This document shows, one piece after another, positions 15,327 through 23,360 of a DNA stretch of 23,360 bases. Made by a program: the position numbers and the translations under genes. The notes beneath the pieces are model-generated. The model searched no databases. It was not told where the DNA came from and saw only the letters and a list, made by a program, of their open reading frames with translations. The DNA is from CAZRQL01 sp964602415 (GTDB lineage Bacteria > Bacteroidota > Bacteroidia > Cytophagales > Flammeovirgaceae). The stretch spans positions 1-23,360 of the forward strand of contig CAZRQL010000041.1 in assembly GCA_964602415.1 (NCBI GenBank). Reading direction: 5' to 3'. Position 1 is the stretch's first letter; the number at the start of each line of letters is the position of its first letter.

Positions 15327-16757
15327 AATTTCGAATTCTTGTCCTTTTTCAGGAATGGCAATATTTGTGTAACCTTTTTCTTGCAAGGTTTTTTCAAACT
15401 CGCTCATGGCTCCATATTCTCCGTGCACCAGAAAAATTTGTTTTGTTTGTTGTGGTTTGTGGGGTTCAAAAAATCCAAGCAGGTCATTTAGGTCTCCGTG
15501 CCCACTCAACACATCGGTTTGAAGGATTTTTGCTTTTACGCTTACGTCTTTGTTGTCAAATCGGACGCTGCCTTGTGCGTGAAGCAAATCATAGCCAAAA
15601 GTTCCCTCTGCGCAAAACCCTATCATTAGGATAGTTGATCGCTCATCGTCTAAATTATTGCGCACGTGTAGCTGAATCCTGCCTGCGTCCAACATGCCCG
15701 AAGAAGACACGATAATGCAACTTTCGGGTGAGGTGGATAGGGCTTTGCTTTCTTTGGCACTCTTTACATAAAAAAGATTGTCAAAACCAAACAGGGTTTT
15801 GTTTGCTTTGTGGTACGCTCTTGCTTCTTCGTTCATTTCGTTTACGTGGCGGTTGTAAACGGAGTTTGAGGCAAAAGCCAGTGGGCTATCAGCATACACA
15901 GGGATTTTAGGCAATTTGCCTTGCTCCCATAGTTTGCTCATTACGAACAAGATAGCCTGAGACCTTCCCACCGAAAAAGCAGGGATAATCAGTTTACCGC
16001 CTTGCTCTATACAGGTCTGTCTGATGATGGCTTCTATTTCATCGGCTACCACGTTACGCGATTTGTGCAGGCGGTTGCCGTAAGTGGTCTCACAGACTAC
16101 ATAATCGGCTTGTTTGTTGGGTTTTGGGTCAATGAGCAAGGGATAATTTTTGCGCCCGATATCCCCTGAAAACACTATACTTTTGGTTTGTCCTGCTTCT
16201 GTAAACTCCACCCTTACGTTGGCTGCACCTAGTAAGTGCCCCGCCGGCACCAAACTGATTTTCGCACCTTCAAAAGGCTCTAACGTTTTTTTGTAAGACA
16301 TCACCTCAAAGTGTTCGGATGCTGTTTCTACGTGGTCTCTGAGGTAGTAGCCTGCGGGAGCTTCAAGAAAAACAGGTTTTTTACGGCGGTTCTTCTTCCC
16401 TTTGATGGCCTTTTTCAGGGCTGCCAACTTTCGCTCGTGAATGCCGGCGGAGTCTTTGAGCAGCAAAAGGGCTAAGTCCCTTGTAGCACTGGTGCAATAA
16501 ACTTTACCTTGGTAGCCGGAACGAAACAAGTTGGGTACGTTTCCGCTGTGGTCTATGTGGGCGTGGGTGATGACCACACAATCCAACTCTTTGGGATCAA
16601 AGGGAAATACAGGCTCTTTGCTGTAAGCAAAACGGCTTTTTTTGTGTACTTCCATATCAAAACCACAATCAATGAGTAGTTTGTAGCCGTTTATTTCCAT
16701 GAGGAACATACTACCCGTAACCTGACGGGCTGCTCCCCAAAACGTAATTTTTGCCAT
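15324..16757 (-). CDS. Beta-CASP metallo-beta-lactamase family protein (RNA 3'-end-processing type nuclease)
   Basis: A 477-residue protein of the YSH1/CPSF-73-like group (COG1236 type), likely a zinc-dependent RNase or exonuclease. The metal-binding motif HxHxDH is HAHIDH at 65-70, after VVIT. Later conserved blocks are PAGHLLGAANVRVEF, SGDIGRKNYPL (metal Asp), CETTYGNR, IIPAFSVGRSQAILF (beta-CASP domain) and, near the end, LSGHGDLNDLLGF and FLVHGE (RMMBL part). The order and length fit the family. It is upstream of grpE by 64 bases in the same direction. The exact RNA substrate cannot be inferred from the sequence. Confidence 0.92.
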   Translation of the reverse strand: MAKITFWGAARQVTGSMFLMEINGYKLLIDCGFDMEVHKKSRFAYSKEPVFPFDPKELDCVVITHAHIDHSGNVPNLFRSGYQGKVYCTSATRDLALLLLKDSAGIHERKLAALKKAIKGKKNRRKKPVFLEAPAGYYLRDHVETASEHFEVMSYKKTLEPFEGAKISLVPAGHLLGAANVRVEFTEAGQTKSIVFSGDIGRKNYPLLIDPKPNKQADYVVCETTYGNRLHKSRNVVADEIEAIIRQTCIEQGGKLIIPAFSVGRSQAILFVMSKLWEQGKLPKIPVYADSPLAFASNSVYNRHVNEMNEEARAYHKANKTLFGFDNLFYVKSAKESKALSTSPESCIIVSSSGMLDAGRIQLHVRNNLDDERSTILMIGFCAEGTFGYDLLHAQGSVRFDNKDVSVKAKILQTDVLSGHGDLNDLLGFFEPHKPQQTKQIFLVHGEYGAMSEFEKTLQEKGYTNIAIPEKGQEFEI

Positions 16758-16770
16758 TTATGTATTTTGT

Positions 16771-16784
16771 AGGGCAACCGCCCT
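16771..16784. repeat. Short hairpin in the leader of the beta-CASP gene
   Basis: AGGGC (16771-16775) and GCCCT (16780-16784) flank AACC. It lies 14 bases before the ATG. The wider context TGTAGGGCAACCGCCCTTGTG resembles short dispersed repeats that I recall from Bacteroidota and Cyanobacteria. As RNA it could hinder ribosome access. The rest of the 223-base gap (16758-16980) is AT-rich with a weak 6-bp stem at 16927-16941 and shows no gene. Confidence 0.3.
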
Positions 16785-16980
16785 TGTGTATCCAATCAGT
16801 GCCGCGAAACTACTAAAAGTTGCAGTAAATATTGCCTTTAATTTGACAAGAGAGAATTATTCTTGCACAAGTAGGCCGATTTAAAGCCTGATTTTCAAGT
16901 TGTTGTTTAGAATTAATTTCAACTCTGAATTTTTGAAATTCTCGTTTGCAGTCATTAGACACAAGCCACCTATTGGGTTT

Positions 16981-18612
16981 TCATGATGATTTTTTCTCAT
17001 ACCACTTTACATCGTAGAGGTCATCGCGGCGGTCTTGCAAGTTTTTGACACTGCCTCTGATATGCAGGTCTTTGAGCAAATCCAGATCCAAGTCGGCAAT
17101 CAGTGTGCTTTCTGAGTTGGGGGTTGCCTCGGCTACGATGGCGTTGTGGGGGAAGGCAAAATCTGAAGGTGAAAAAACCCCCGATTGGGCGTATTGTATG
17201 TCCATACTCCTGACTTTGGGCAGGTTGCCCACGCTTCCGGCTATTACCACGTAGCACTCGTTTTCGATGGCGCGGGCTTGGGAGCAAATTCGGACCCTTT
17301 CGTAAGCGTTGCGCGTGTCGGTGGCAAAAGGTACAAACAAGATTTGCATGTTTTGCCCCGCCAAATACCTGCCCAATTCGGGAAATTCTACATCATAACA
17401 AATCAGAATGCCGACTTTCCCCCTGTCGGTGTCAAATACCCGCAGTTTGTTGCCTCCCTTCATGCCCCAGTCTTGCGCTTCGCTGGGAGTGATGTGTATT
17501 TTGTACTGCTCTTCGTAAGAACCGTCTCTTCGGCACAAATAGGACACGTTGTAGAGGGTTTCATCTTCATAATAAGGAAGGCTGCCGGAAATGATGTTTA
17601 CATTGTAGCTCACCGCAAATTCCATGAATTTTTCCCTGATTTCATCTGTAAATCCGGCCAGTTTTCGGATGGCGACAGCGGTCTCGTCGTCCCTGAATTT
17701 CATCATCAAAGGCACGTTGAACAGCTCCGGAAAAAGAACAAAATCAGCTTTGTAGCCACTGATGGCATCCACAAAAAACTCAATGGTCTCGAACAGTCCT
17801 TCCAGCGTATTGATAGGGCGCATCTGCCACTGTACGACCCCAACCCTGACATAAGGCGTTTTGCCCCCGATAATGGTTTCGGGACTCTTTTCGTAGTAGA
17901 GGTTGTTCCACTCAATGAGGGTGGCATAAGACTTAGATTCTTTATCCTCAGGTAGATAACCCCTTAAAATCTTTTTGACGTGAAAATCATTGCTCAACTG
18001 AAAAGTCAGCACAGGGTCATAAATTTCCTTTGAGGCGACTTTTTTTATGTACTCTTTTGGGGTGAGTTCGTTGCTGTGTTTATGGTAATTAGGCATCCTA
18101 CCGCCGGCTACGATACCCTTGAGATTCAGATTTTCACACATTTCTTTTCTGGCATCGTAGAGCCTTCTTCCCAATCGCATATCTTTAAAATCAGGATGCA
18201 CCATTACCTCAATACCATACAGGAGGTCTCCTTTGGGGTTGTGCGTGCTAAAGGTATAATTGCCAATGATTTCCAGATAAGTGTGTCTGGTGTCAAATAG
18301 CTCCGAACTCACAATAATAGCCAAAGCACAAGCCACCACCCTTCCTTTGTCTTCGATGCAAATTTGCCCTTCAGGAAAAATGGAAAGTAGTTTTTTAATT
18401 TGTCTGTATTCCCATACTTCGTGGCCTTCGGGGTAGTTGGCATCGTGGATTTCGCGTATGTCGTCATAGTCGCCTACTGTGAGGTTGCGCAAAATAATCT
18501 GATGCTCAGGCTCTTCGTCGCCTTCTTCCCGCTTTATCCAGTTGGCTTGCTCGTTTTGAAGGTCGGTTTTGACTATGGCTTTGCGCTTGGTTCTTTCTTT
18601 GGGTTTTTTCAT
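16981..18612 (-). CDS. GNAT N-acetyltransferase fused to a carbon-nitrogen hydrolase (nitrilase superfamily)
   Basis: A 543-residue two-domain enzyme. Residues ~38-235 form a GNAT fold, with the acetyl-CoA loop near RLGRRLYDAR (146-155) after GIEVMVHPDF. Residues ~253-530 form a nitrilase-type amidase with catalytic triad E296 (FPELF), K371 (YKIHITPSE) and C405 (ILICYDVEFPE). The first 30 residues are highly basic. The same fusion is known from Bacillus YhcX and many Bacteroidota; the substrates are not established. An amide that is acetylated and hydrolysed in turn, or a damaged metabolite, is possible but is inference. It lies 130 bases downstream of bamA in the same direction, with its own -7-like box. 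Confidence 0.93.
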   Translation of the reverse strand: MKKPKERTKRKAIVKTDLQNEQANWIKREEGDEEPEHQIILRNLTVGDYDDIREIHDANYPEGHEVWEYRQIKKLLSIFPEGQICIEDKGRVVACALAIIVSSELFDTRHTYLEIIGNYTFSTHNPKGDLLYGIEVMVHPDFKDMRLGRRLYDARKEMCENLNLKGIVAGGRMPNYHKHSNELTPKEYIKKVASKEIYDPVLTFQLSNDFHVKKILRGYLPEDKESKSYATLIEWNNLYYEKSPETIIGGKTPYVRVGVVQWQMRPINTLEGLFETIEFFVDAISGYKADFVLFPELFNVPLMMKFRDDETAVAIRKLAGFTDEIREKFMEFAVSYNVNIISGSLPYYEDETLYNVSYLCRRDGSYEEQYKIHITPSEAQDWGMKGGNKLRVFDTDRGKVGILICYDVEFPELGRYLAGQNMQILFVPFATDTRNAYERVRICSQARAIENECYVVIAGSVGNLPKVRSMDIQYAQSGVFSPSDFAFPHNAIVAEATPNSESTLIADLDLDLLKDLHIRGSVKNLQDRRDDLYDVKWYEKKSS

Positions 18613-18626
18613 GAGTGTATTTTTTG

Positions 18627-18634
18627 CAAAATTA
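18627..18634 (-). promoter_or_regulatory. Candidate -7 box for the GNAT-nitrilase gene
   Basis: The minus strand reads TAATTTTG, an exact TAnnTTTG match, 14 bases before the ATG at 18612. No TTTG lies at the expected -33 distance. It suggests that the gene can be transcribed separately from bamA. Confidence 0.4.
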
Positions 18635-18697
18635 TATGGCTTGATTGGGTTATTGGCTTTTGAGTTGGGTTAATAATGCGCCAATATCAAAGCCTTT

Positions 18698-18716
18698 CAA
18701 GTTTGTTCCAAACTTG
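18698..18716. terminator. Perfect 8-bp inverted repeat after bamA
   Basis: CAAGTTTG (18698-18705) and CAAACTTG (18709-18716) flank TTC. It begins 27 bases after the bamA stop and could terminate or protect that transcript. A T-tract is missing on the minus strand, so an operator for the next gene is also possible. Confidence 0.35.
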
Positions 18717-18742
18717 TTTGTACCATTGATTTGTTCAAAACC

Positions 18743-21232
18743 TTATCTAACCAATTGTCCGATGGTGAAGTGGAACTGGCCTGCACTTCGCGAAGTGGCA
18801 CCCGGTAGCCTATCAAATCCATAGCCCCAATCAATGCCCAAGAGTCCGAAGGCCGGCATGAATATCCTCACGCCTGCGCCTGCCGAGCGGTTGATGGTAA
18901 AAGGACTGAACTCTCTGAATGTGTTCCAGTTATTGCCCCCCTCTACAAAGGAAAGTAAATAAATGGTGGCCGAAGGGTTCAAAGAAACGGGATAGCGAAG
19001 TTCCAAGACAAACTTGTTGAAGGCCACCCCGCCTGCGCCTTGTGAGTCTGCGGGGGTGATGGAGTTGTCAGAATAGCCGCGAAGCCCGATTATGTCCGTA
19101 CCCAGCAAAAACCCGAACATGGCAATCCCGCTTCCGCCCAACACAAACCGCTCAAAAGGGCCGAGTCCTTTGCGTTGGTTGTACATACCGATGTAGCCTA
19201 CGTGGGCGCGGGCATTGAGCACCAGCTTGTTTTTGTTGTTGGTCAGAGGCAAAAACCATGAGTTGTCAAACATCCATTTGTGGTATTCTACCCATCTGAA
19301 TCGGTTGTTTGGGTCTTGCTGCTCAAAGTTTTGATTTCCAAAAAGCGAGTAGGGTGGGGTGAGTGTACTGCTCAACGTGATTTGTGCCCCCGAAGACGGG
19401 TACATGGGGTTGTCTATGCTGTTGCGCGATAGGGTGGTATTGAAGGTGATATTGTTAGAAGTGCCATTGTTGTAGTTTCCAAAGCCAAAGCTGTTGAAGT
19501 TTTTGAGTTGGTAGAGCATATAGCTCAGAGAGTTGCTGAGTGTAAAATAGTCATCCGGTGCAGTGAGCCTTCTTCCCAAAGACAAAGTCACACCGCTGAC
19601 TTTGAGCGAGCCCGTCTCTCTGCCTGTTGCGGTCAAAAGGCGTTGCACACTGTGGTTGAAGGATACAGTTAGGGAGTTGGGTTTTCTGCCTCCCAACCAA
19701 GGCTCTGTAAAACTGGCCGAGTAGGACTGAAATCTTCTGCCGTTGGCTTGCATCCTGAGTTGGAGGCGTTGGCCGTCTCCGGCGGGCAAGGGGCGGTATT
19801 TGTCAAAGTTGGCTATGTTTTTGATAGAGAAGTTGTTGAATACTACCCCCAGCGTACCCACGAATCCAAAAAAACCGCCCCAGCCGCCCGAGAGTTCGAT
19901 TTGGTCTGAGGGGCGCTCTTCCAGACGGTACTCGATATCTACCGTTCCGTTGGCCATATTGGGTTGGGGGTTGATCTGGATTTTTTCGGGGTCAAAATAG
20001 CCCAGCGTGGCCAGTTCGCGGTGGGTACGGATTAGGTCGCTGCGGCTGAATTTTTGTCCGGGTATGGTGCGTATTTCTCTGAGGATCACGTGGTCGCTGG
20101 TTTTGCTGTTGCCGTGGATGGTGATTTTGTTGATGGTGGCTTGTTCACCCTCAAAGATGCGCATTTCTATATCTATGCTATCGCCTTCTACATTGACCTC
20201 TACGGGATTGACATTGAAAAACAAATACCCGTCGTCCATATACAGCGATGAAATATCCAACTGTTGGGGGTTGTAGGTCAGGCGTTTGTTGAGGTCTTCA
20301 GGGTTATAGACTGCTCCTTTGTCTATGCCCAACACTTTATTGAGTTGTTCATCGGTGTACAGAGAGTTGCCTATCCAGGCAATATTTCGGTGGTAAAACT
20401 TGCGTCCTTCTTCTACTTTAATTTTGATGCTTACGTGCCTGTTGTCTATATCCCAAACAGAGTCAGAGACAATTCTAAAGTTTCTAAATCCGCTTCTGCT
20501 GTAAAAAGACTCCAATCGTTCCTTGTCTTTGACGTATTCGGCCTCTACAAACTTGGATGGTTTGAATATCCTCCCAAATTTACGGGCTTTGGTTTTTTTA
20601 AATTGGCGAGCAATTTTTTGCATTTCAAATTCGCTGACTCCCTCAATATCAATTTGTTTGATTTTTACTCTACGCCCCCTTTGTACATCAATATTTAAAA
20701 CTGCCCCGTTTCTGATGGCCGATGTAGAATCTTTTCTTTCGGTGATGGTAACTTTGCAATTGCGAAATCCACGCTCGAAATAGTGCTTTTTGATAGCATT
20801 TTCGGCATTTTTCTTCATTGCGTTGGTGATGATGACCCCTTTGGTGAGTTTGACCTTTTCTTTTAGGGTTTCTTGTTGTCCTTTTTTAATGCCCGTGTAA
20901 GTAAAATTGGTCATGCGGGGACGTTCTCTGACTTTGAGGATAAGAAAAATTTTGTCTCCTTCTGTCTTTTCGACCAGTATTTTTACGTCTCCTATGATGC
21001 CTTGATTCCAGAGTTTTTTGATGGCTGTCGAAATATCATCTCCCGGGATTTTGACCTTCTGGCCAATGGCAAGCCCCGAAACAGCCACAAGGGAATTTTT
21101 GTCAAGAAACTCGGTTCCTTCTACTTTGATACCTGCCAATTGGTATTCTATGGGGATTTCGTAATCTATTTTATTGATTTGGGCTACCGCAGGCAGAGCC
21201 AAGAGAAAAAACAACCAAATGAGATTTTTCAT
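18743..21232 (-). CDS. bamA: Outer-membrane protein assembly factor BamA (Omp85)
   Basis: Inserts beta-barrel proteins into the outer membrane. From ATG 21232 the protein has 829 residues: signal peptide 1-18 (MKNLIWLFFLLALPAVAQ), five POTRA domains (about 30-105, 106-190, 191-295, 296-380, 381-455; for example YQLAGIKVEGTEF and ITIHGNSKTSDHV), and a 16-strand barrel from ~460 on. The loop-6 motif is LRGY at 717-720, with the conserved Arg. The glycine-rich start of the barrel (GGWGGFFGFVGTLGV) is typical for Bacteroidota. The frame continues upstream to 21301, but those residues do not form a signal peptide in the right place. The C-terminus ends IGQLVR and not in an aromatic residue. No skp/ompH genes follow, unlike the common bamA-skp order. 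Confidence 0.95.
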   Translation of the reverse strand: MKNLIWLFFLLALPAVAQINKIDYEIPIEYQLAGIKVEGTEFLDKNSLVAVSGLAIGQKVKIPGDDISTAIKKLWNQGIIGDVKILVEKTEGDKIFLILKVRERPRMTNFTYTGIKKGQQETLKEKVKLTKGVIITNAMKKNAENAIKKHYFERGFRNCKVTITERKDSTSAIRNGAVLNIDVQRGRRVKIKQIDIEGVSEFEMQKIARQFKKTKARKFGRIFKPSKFVEAEYVKDKERLESFYSRSGFRNFRIVSDSVWDIDNRHVSIKIKVEEGRKFYHRNIAWIGNSLYTDEQLNKVLGIDKGAVYNPEDLNKRLTYNPQQLDISSLYMDDGYLFFNVNPVEVNVEGDSIDIEMRIFEGEQATINKITIHGNSKTSDHVILREIRTIPGQKFSRSDLIRTHRELATLGYFDPEKIQINPQPNMANGTVDIEYRLEERPSDQIELSGGWGGFFGFVGTLGVVFNNFSIKNIANFDKYRPLPAGDGQRLQLRMQANGRRFQSYSASFTEPWLGGRKPNSLTVSFNHSVQRLLTATGRETGSLKVSGVTLSLGRRLTAPDDYFTLSNSLSYMLYQLKNFNSFGFGNYNNGTSNNITFNTTLSRNSIDNPMYPSSGAQITLSSTLTPPYSLFGNQNFEQQDPNNRFRWVEYHKWMFDNSWFLPLTNNKNKLVLNARAHVGYIGMYNQRKGLGPFERFVLGGSGIAMFGFLLGTDIIGLRGYSDNSITPADSQGAGGVAFNKFVLELRYPVSLNPSATIYLLSFVEGGNNWNTFREFSPFTINRSAGAGVRIFMPAFGLLGIDWGYGFDRLPGATSRSAGQFHFTIGQLVR

Positions 21233-21357
21233 ACCATTGAAAATTACACACAAAGCAAATACAATCAGCACACATAAACAAACGCTGTTAGATTCATGCA
21301 CGCTGCAACGGATGGATTTGAAAAATCAAAGCAGAAATAGCTTAGATGAGCTTTCCG

Positions 21358-23124
21358 TTATTGAATGACAAGCTTAAAAGATTTTGTGCCTGATTCTGAG
21401 GCACAATTAAGCAAGTAAACACCCTGTGTCAGTTCAATTCTAAATTCATTTTTTTCTGCTTTCAGTTCACTTTGCGCAACCTGATTGCCTTGCAGGTCGA
21501 ATATACTCATTTTGCCCTGCCAAGGCGAGAGAATGTACAGATTTTCTCTATTTTGTAGAGGATTAGGCCAACACATCCATTGATGTTCAAGCGAATTTTC
21601 TGCCACAAAAACAGGGCTGAATGTAACTTTTCCTGATACTGAAAAGGCTCTGATCCTATAATAGATGGCACTGATACTAAAATGATTGTCTTCAAATTCG
21701 TACATTCCGGAATAATTGGCTTTGAGTTTGCCTATTGATACAAATTGTCCGTCTTTATCTAATCTTTCCACCTCGTAATGGCTTGCTTGATAACTCTCAC
21801 TTACTTGCCAAGTGATTTGAACTTTACCTTTTTGTATCCGGTTTGCCTCGTAAGCAATAAAACCTATATTAAGTAAGCCGTCACAGGTGCATTTGAGAGA
21901 AGATGGTGAGACAGAACCCGTATTGATATCGTATAAGCCACTTGCAGAGCCATCGCAAATATCCACATTGGCTCCCGTGCTGCCCCCTCCGTTTTGACGA
22001 CTTTCTTTAGAATTATCGAGTAGTTTTATGCCCCCACAAGTTGAACCTGTCGCGTTAGATAAATTGCCGTTGTTGGTTAGGCTTCCTGATATGGTAACCA
22101 CAGAGTTATTGAAAACCACATCACCTCCTCCGTTGTTGGTAAAATTACCTGCAACATCAAGACTTCCCGACAAATTCAAATTGTTGTTGTTGGTTAGATT
22201 TCCACCTACTGAAACGTTGGCTGTACTTTGTAAGGTTGAGGTTGCAGATCCATTGGTTACAAAATTACCTGAAACATTAACTTGACCGGCTATAGTCAAA
22301 TTGTTGCTATTGGTTAAAGCCCCACCGATGGAAGCATTTGCTGTATTCGAAAAAGTAGCTGATGCAGACCCGTTTACCGTGAAACTGCCCGGTACCGTAA
22401 GATTGCCCCCAATCGTTGCACTCGTATTCACACTGAACGAAGAACTTGCACCCGTCAAAGTAATGCTGCTGGTAGATGAGCTGGTCAGGGTACTTGTATT
22501 GTTGAGGCTGACGCTACCTGCTACCGTCCACGTTCCATCTGTGATGTTGATGCTACCTTGTAGGGTGAGTCCTGTATTGATATCCAGAGTGCCTGAACTG
22601 CTTATGCTTACGTTATTTGAGTTGGTATTGAGTCCGTTGAGCCAAAGAGTGCCTGAATTGATCAGTTGAGAGTTTCCTTCCAAAGTGATGTTTCTGCGTG
22701 CACTGCTCTGACCAAAGTTTGAATTATTGGTAAAAGTAATATTGTGTCGCAAGGTGATGTTTCGTCGCCACTCTCCGTTATTTGTGATGGCTACATAGTT
22801 ACTCGAACCGTTTGCGTTGAAACTGCCGTCATTGCTCACCGTCACTCCTGCACCTACCACCACCACAGATCCGGAGGTGGTGCCATCAAATGTTAGACTT
22901 CCACTAAATGTCAAACCGCCAGAGAAACAAACCGATGCAGTGCCTGTCAGAGAAATATTGCCTGAATACGTACCGCTTCCTGATATGCAAAGCACTTGGC
23001 CTGAGGTAAGCGTGTAGTTGTCGGTAGCCGGAGAGGTTTGGTTTATCGTACAAGTAGGGCACTGGGCTAAGGCAACAACGCAGGATAAAAACATATTTAT
23101 CCAAAATAAAAAAATAAATCTCAT
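21358..23124 (-). CDS. T9SS-sorted, Ser/Asn/Gly-rich repetitive surface protein
   Basis: A 588-residue secreted protein. The N-terminal signal peptide (1-20, ending ALA-Q) is followed by CPTC. Residues ~30-360 are low in charge and rich in S, N, T and G, with strand-turn repeats that suggest a beta-helix; 244-356 hold a 40-residue tandem repeat. Residues ~416-510 resemble a fibronectin-III-like domain common in this phylum (QITWQVSESYQASHYEVER, YYRIRAF). Residues 517-588 form the type A sorting domain (CWPNPLQN, MSIFDLQGNQV, LTQGVYLLN, KSFKLVIQ), which directs export by the type IX system and attachment to the cell surface. An adhesin or matrix role is likely but not shown. It precedes bamA by 125 bases. 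Confidence 0.9.
   Translation of the reverse strand: MRFIFLFWINMFLSCVVALAQCPTCTINQTSPATDNYTLTSGQVLCISGSGTYSGNISLTGTASVCFSGGLTFSGSLTFDGTTSGSVVVVGAGVTVSNDGSFNANGSSNYVAITNNGEWRRNITLRHNITFTNNSNFGQSSARRNITLEGNSQLINSGTLWLNGLNTNSNNVSISSSGTLDINTGLTLQGSINITDGTWTVAGSVSLNNTSTLTSSSTSSITLTGASSSFSVNTSATIGGNLTVPGSFTVNGSASATFSNTANASIGGALTNSNNLTIAGQVNVSGNFVTNGSATSTLQSTANVSVGGNLTNNNNLNLSGSLDVAGNFTNNGGGDVVFNNSVVTISGSLTNNGNLSNATGSTCGGIKLLDNSKESRQNGGGSTGANVDICDGSASGLYDINTGSVSPSSLKCTCDGLLNIGFIAYEANRIQKGKVQITWQVSESYQASHYEVERLDKDGQFVSIGKLKANYSGMYEFEDNHFSISAIYYRIRAFSVSGKVTFSPVFVAENSLEHQWMCWPNPLQNRENLYILSPWQGKMSIFDLQGNQVAQSELKAEKNEFRIELTQGVYLLNCASESGTKSFKLVIQ
22057..22395 (-). repeat. 120-bp (40-residue) tandem repeat in the surface-protein gene
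   Basis: Unit 1 covers residues 244-283 (22276-22395), unit 2 residues 284-323 (22156-22275), and a partial third begins at 324. All start V-x-G-x-F, contain STANxSxGG-type centres (TANASIGGALTN, TANVSVGGNLTN) and end in a short L-x-x-x-G strand. The third unit is less well conserved and drops a few residues. The spacing fits one or two turns of a beta-helix. Confidence 0.75.
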
Positions 23125-23360
23125 GTGGGTTAAGTTTCAATTATACAGGCGACTGCCAAGTTTATTCTTAAAATTTTACACCACTTTAAAACGTATTTAT
23201 CTTGCAAATGGTTCGTTATATGTACATAATTAAGCTANNNNNNNNNNNNNNNNNNNNTATTATGTTGTAGTCGTGAGAATTCAGGAATATTCTCATAAAT
23301 GTCAATCATGGGTATTTAGAATAAACAAGTAATTATTGGTTAATCCATGGTTAAATAATA
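23125..23360. other. AT-rich region upstream of the surface-protein gene, with assembly gap
   Basis: No gene is seen. N run at 23238-23257 (20 bases) is a scaffold gap of unknown true length. A one-mismatch -7-like box (minus TAAACTTG, 23157-23164) and TATAATTG (23138-23145) are the only promoter-like signs, both weak. A short inverted repeat GAGAAT/ATTCTC lies at 23275-23294 beyond the gap. Confidence 0.6.

Noticed and set aside
17185..17955. Open frame on the plus strand within the GNAT-nitrilase gene (256 codons)
   Set aside because: It is antisense to a protein with intact catalytic residues and reads like a complement of coding sequence.
21233..21301. Upstream start for bamA
   Set aside because: It would place the clear signal peptide MKNLIWLFF in the middle of the chain; ATG 21232 fits export.

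Overview
The window looks like a draft-genome or metagenome scaffold from a member of the Bacteroidota, probably near the Cytophagales. Four things point there: a type IX secretion (T9SS) C-terminal sorting domain, a BamA of the Bacteroidota kind, promoters of the TTTG / TAnnTTTG type rather than classical sigma-70 boxes, and a seryl-tRNA synthetase with the motif-2 loop I associate with this phylum. A run of 20 N at 23238-23257 marks an assembly gap. No rRNA, tRNA, CRISPR array or complete insertion sequence is visible.

Layout. 1-368: the 3' end of a REP-associated tyrosine transposase (RayT) gene that contains a perfect 28-bp palindrome and a tandem repeat inside its own reading frame. 369-760: non-coding, with a possible decayed dispersed repeat. 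761-3546: methionine aminopeptidase (minus strand) divergent from hemN-type coproporphyrinogen dehydrogenase, then a small exported His-rich protein and a hairpin terminator. 3698-7627: valS and serS in tandem behind a good Bacteroidota-type promoter. 7629-11422: a minus-strand pair, a short-chain dehydrogenase followed by a large membrane/TPR protein whose stop lies one base from the serS stop. 11659-13434: an exported DUF4836-like protein. A bidirectional hairpin terminator at 13457-13493 separates it from the next block.

13514-23124 is all on the minus strand. In transcription order it holds a T9SS-sorted surface protein rich in Ser/Asn/Gly repeats, bamA, a GNAT-nitrilase fusion, a beta-CASP metallo-beta-lactamase (RNA-processing type), grpE and dnaJ. 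The grpE-dnaJ pair is a classical chaperone operon; the others have gaps of 64-223 bases and may be separate units.

Most of the window is housekeeping: translation (map, valS, serS), heme synthesis, protein folding (grpE/dnaJ) and outer-membrane assembly (bamA). The part most worth following up is the left edge, where a transposase gene of the family known to mobilise REP palindromes carries such a palindrome within its coding sequence. I found no evidence for a complete new defence or biosynthetic system.
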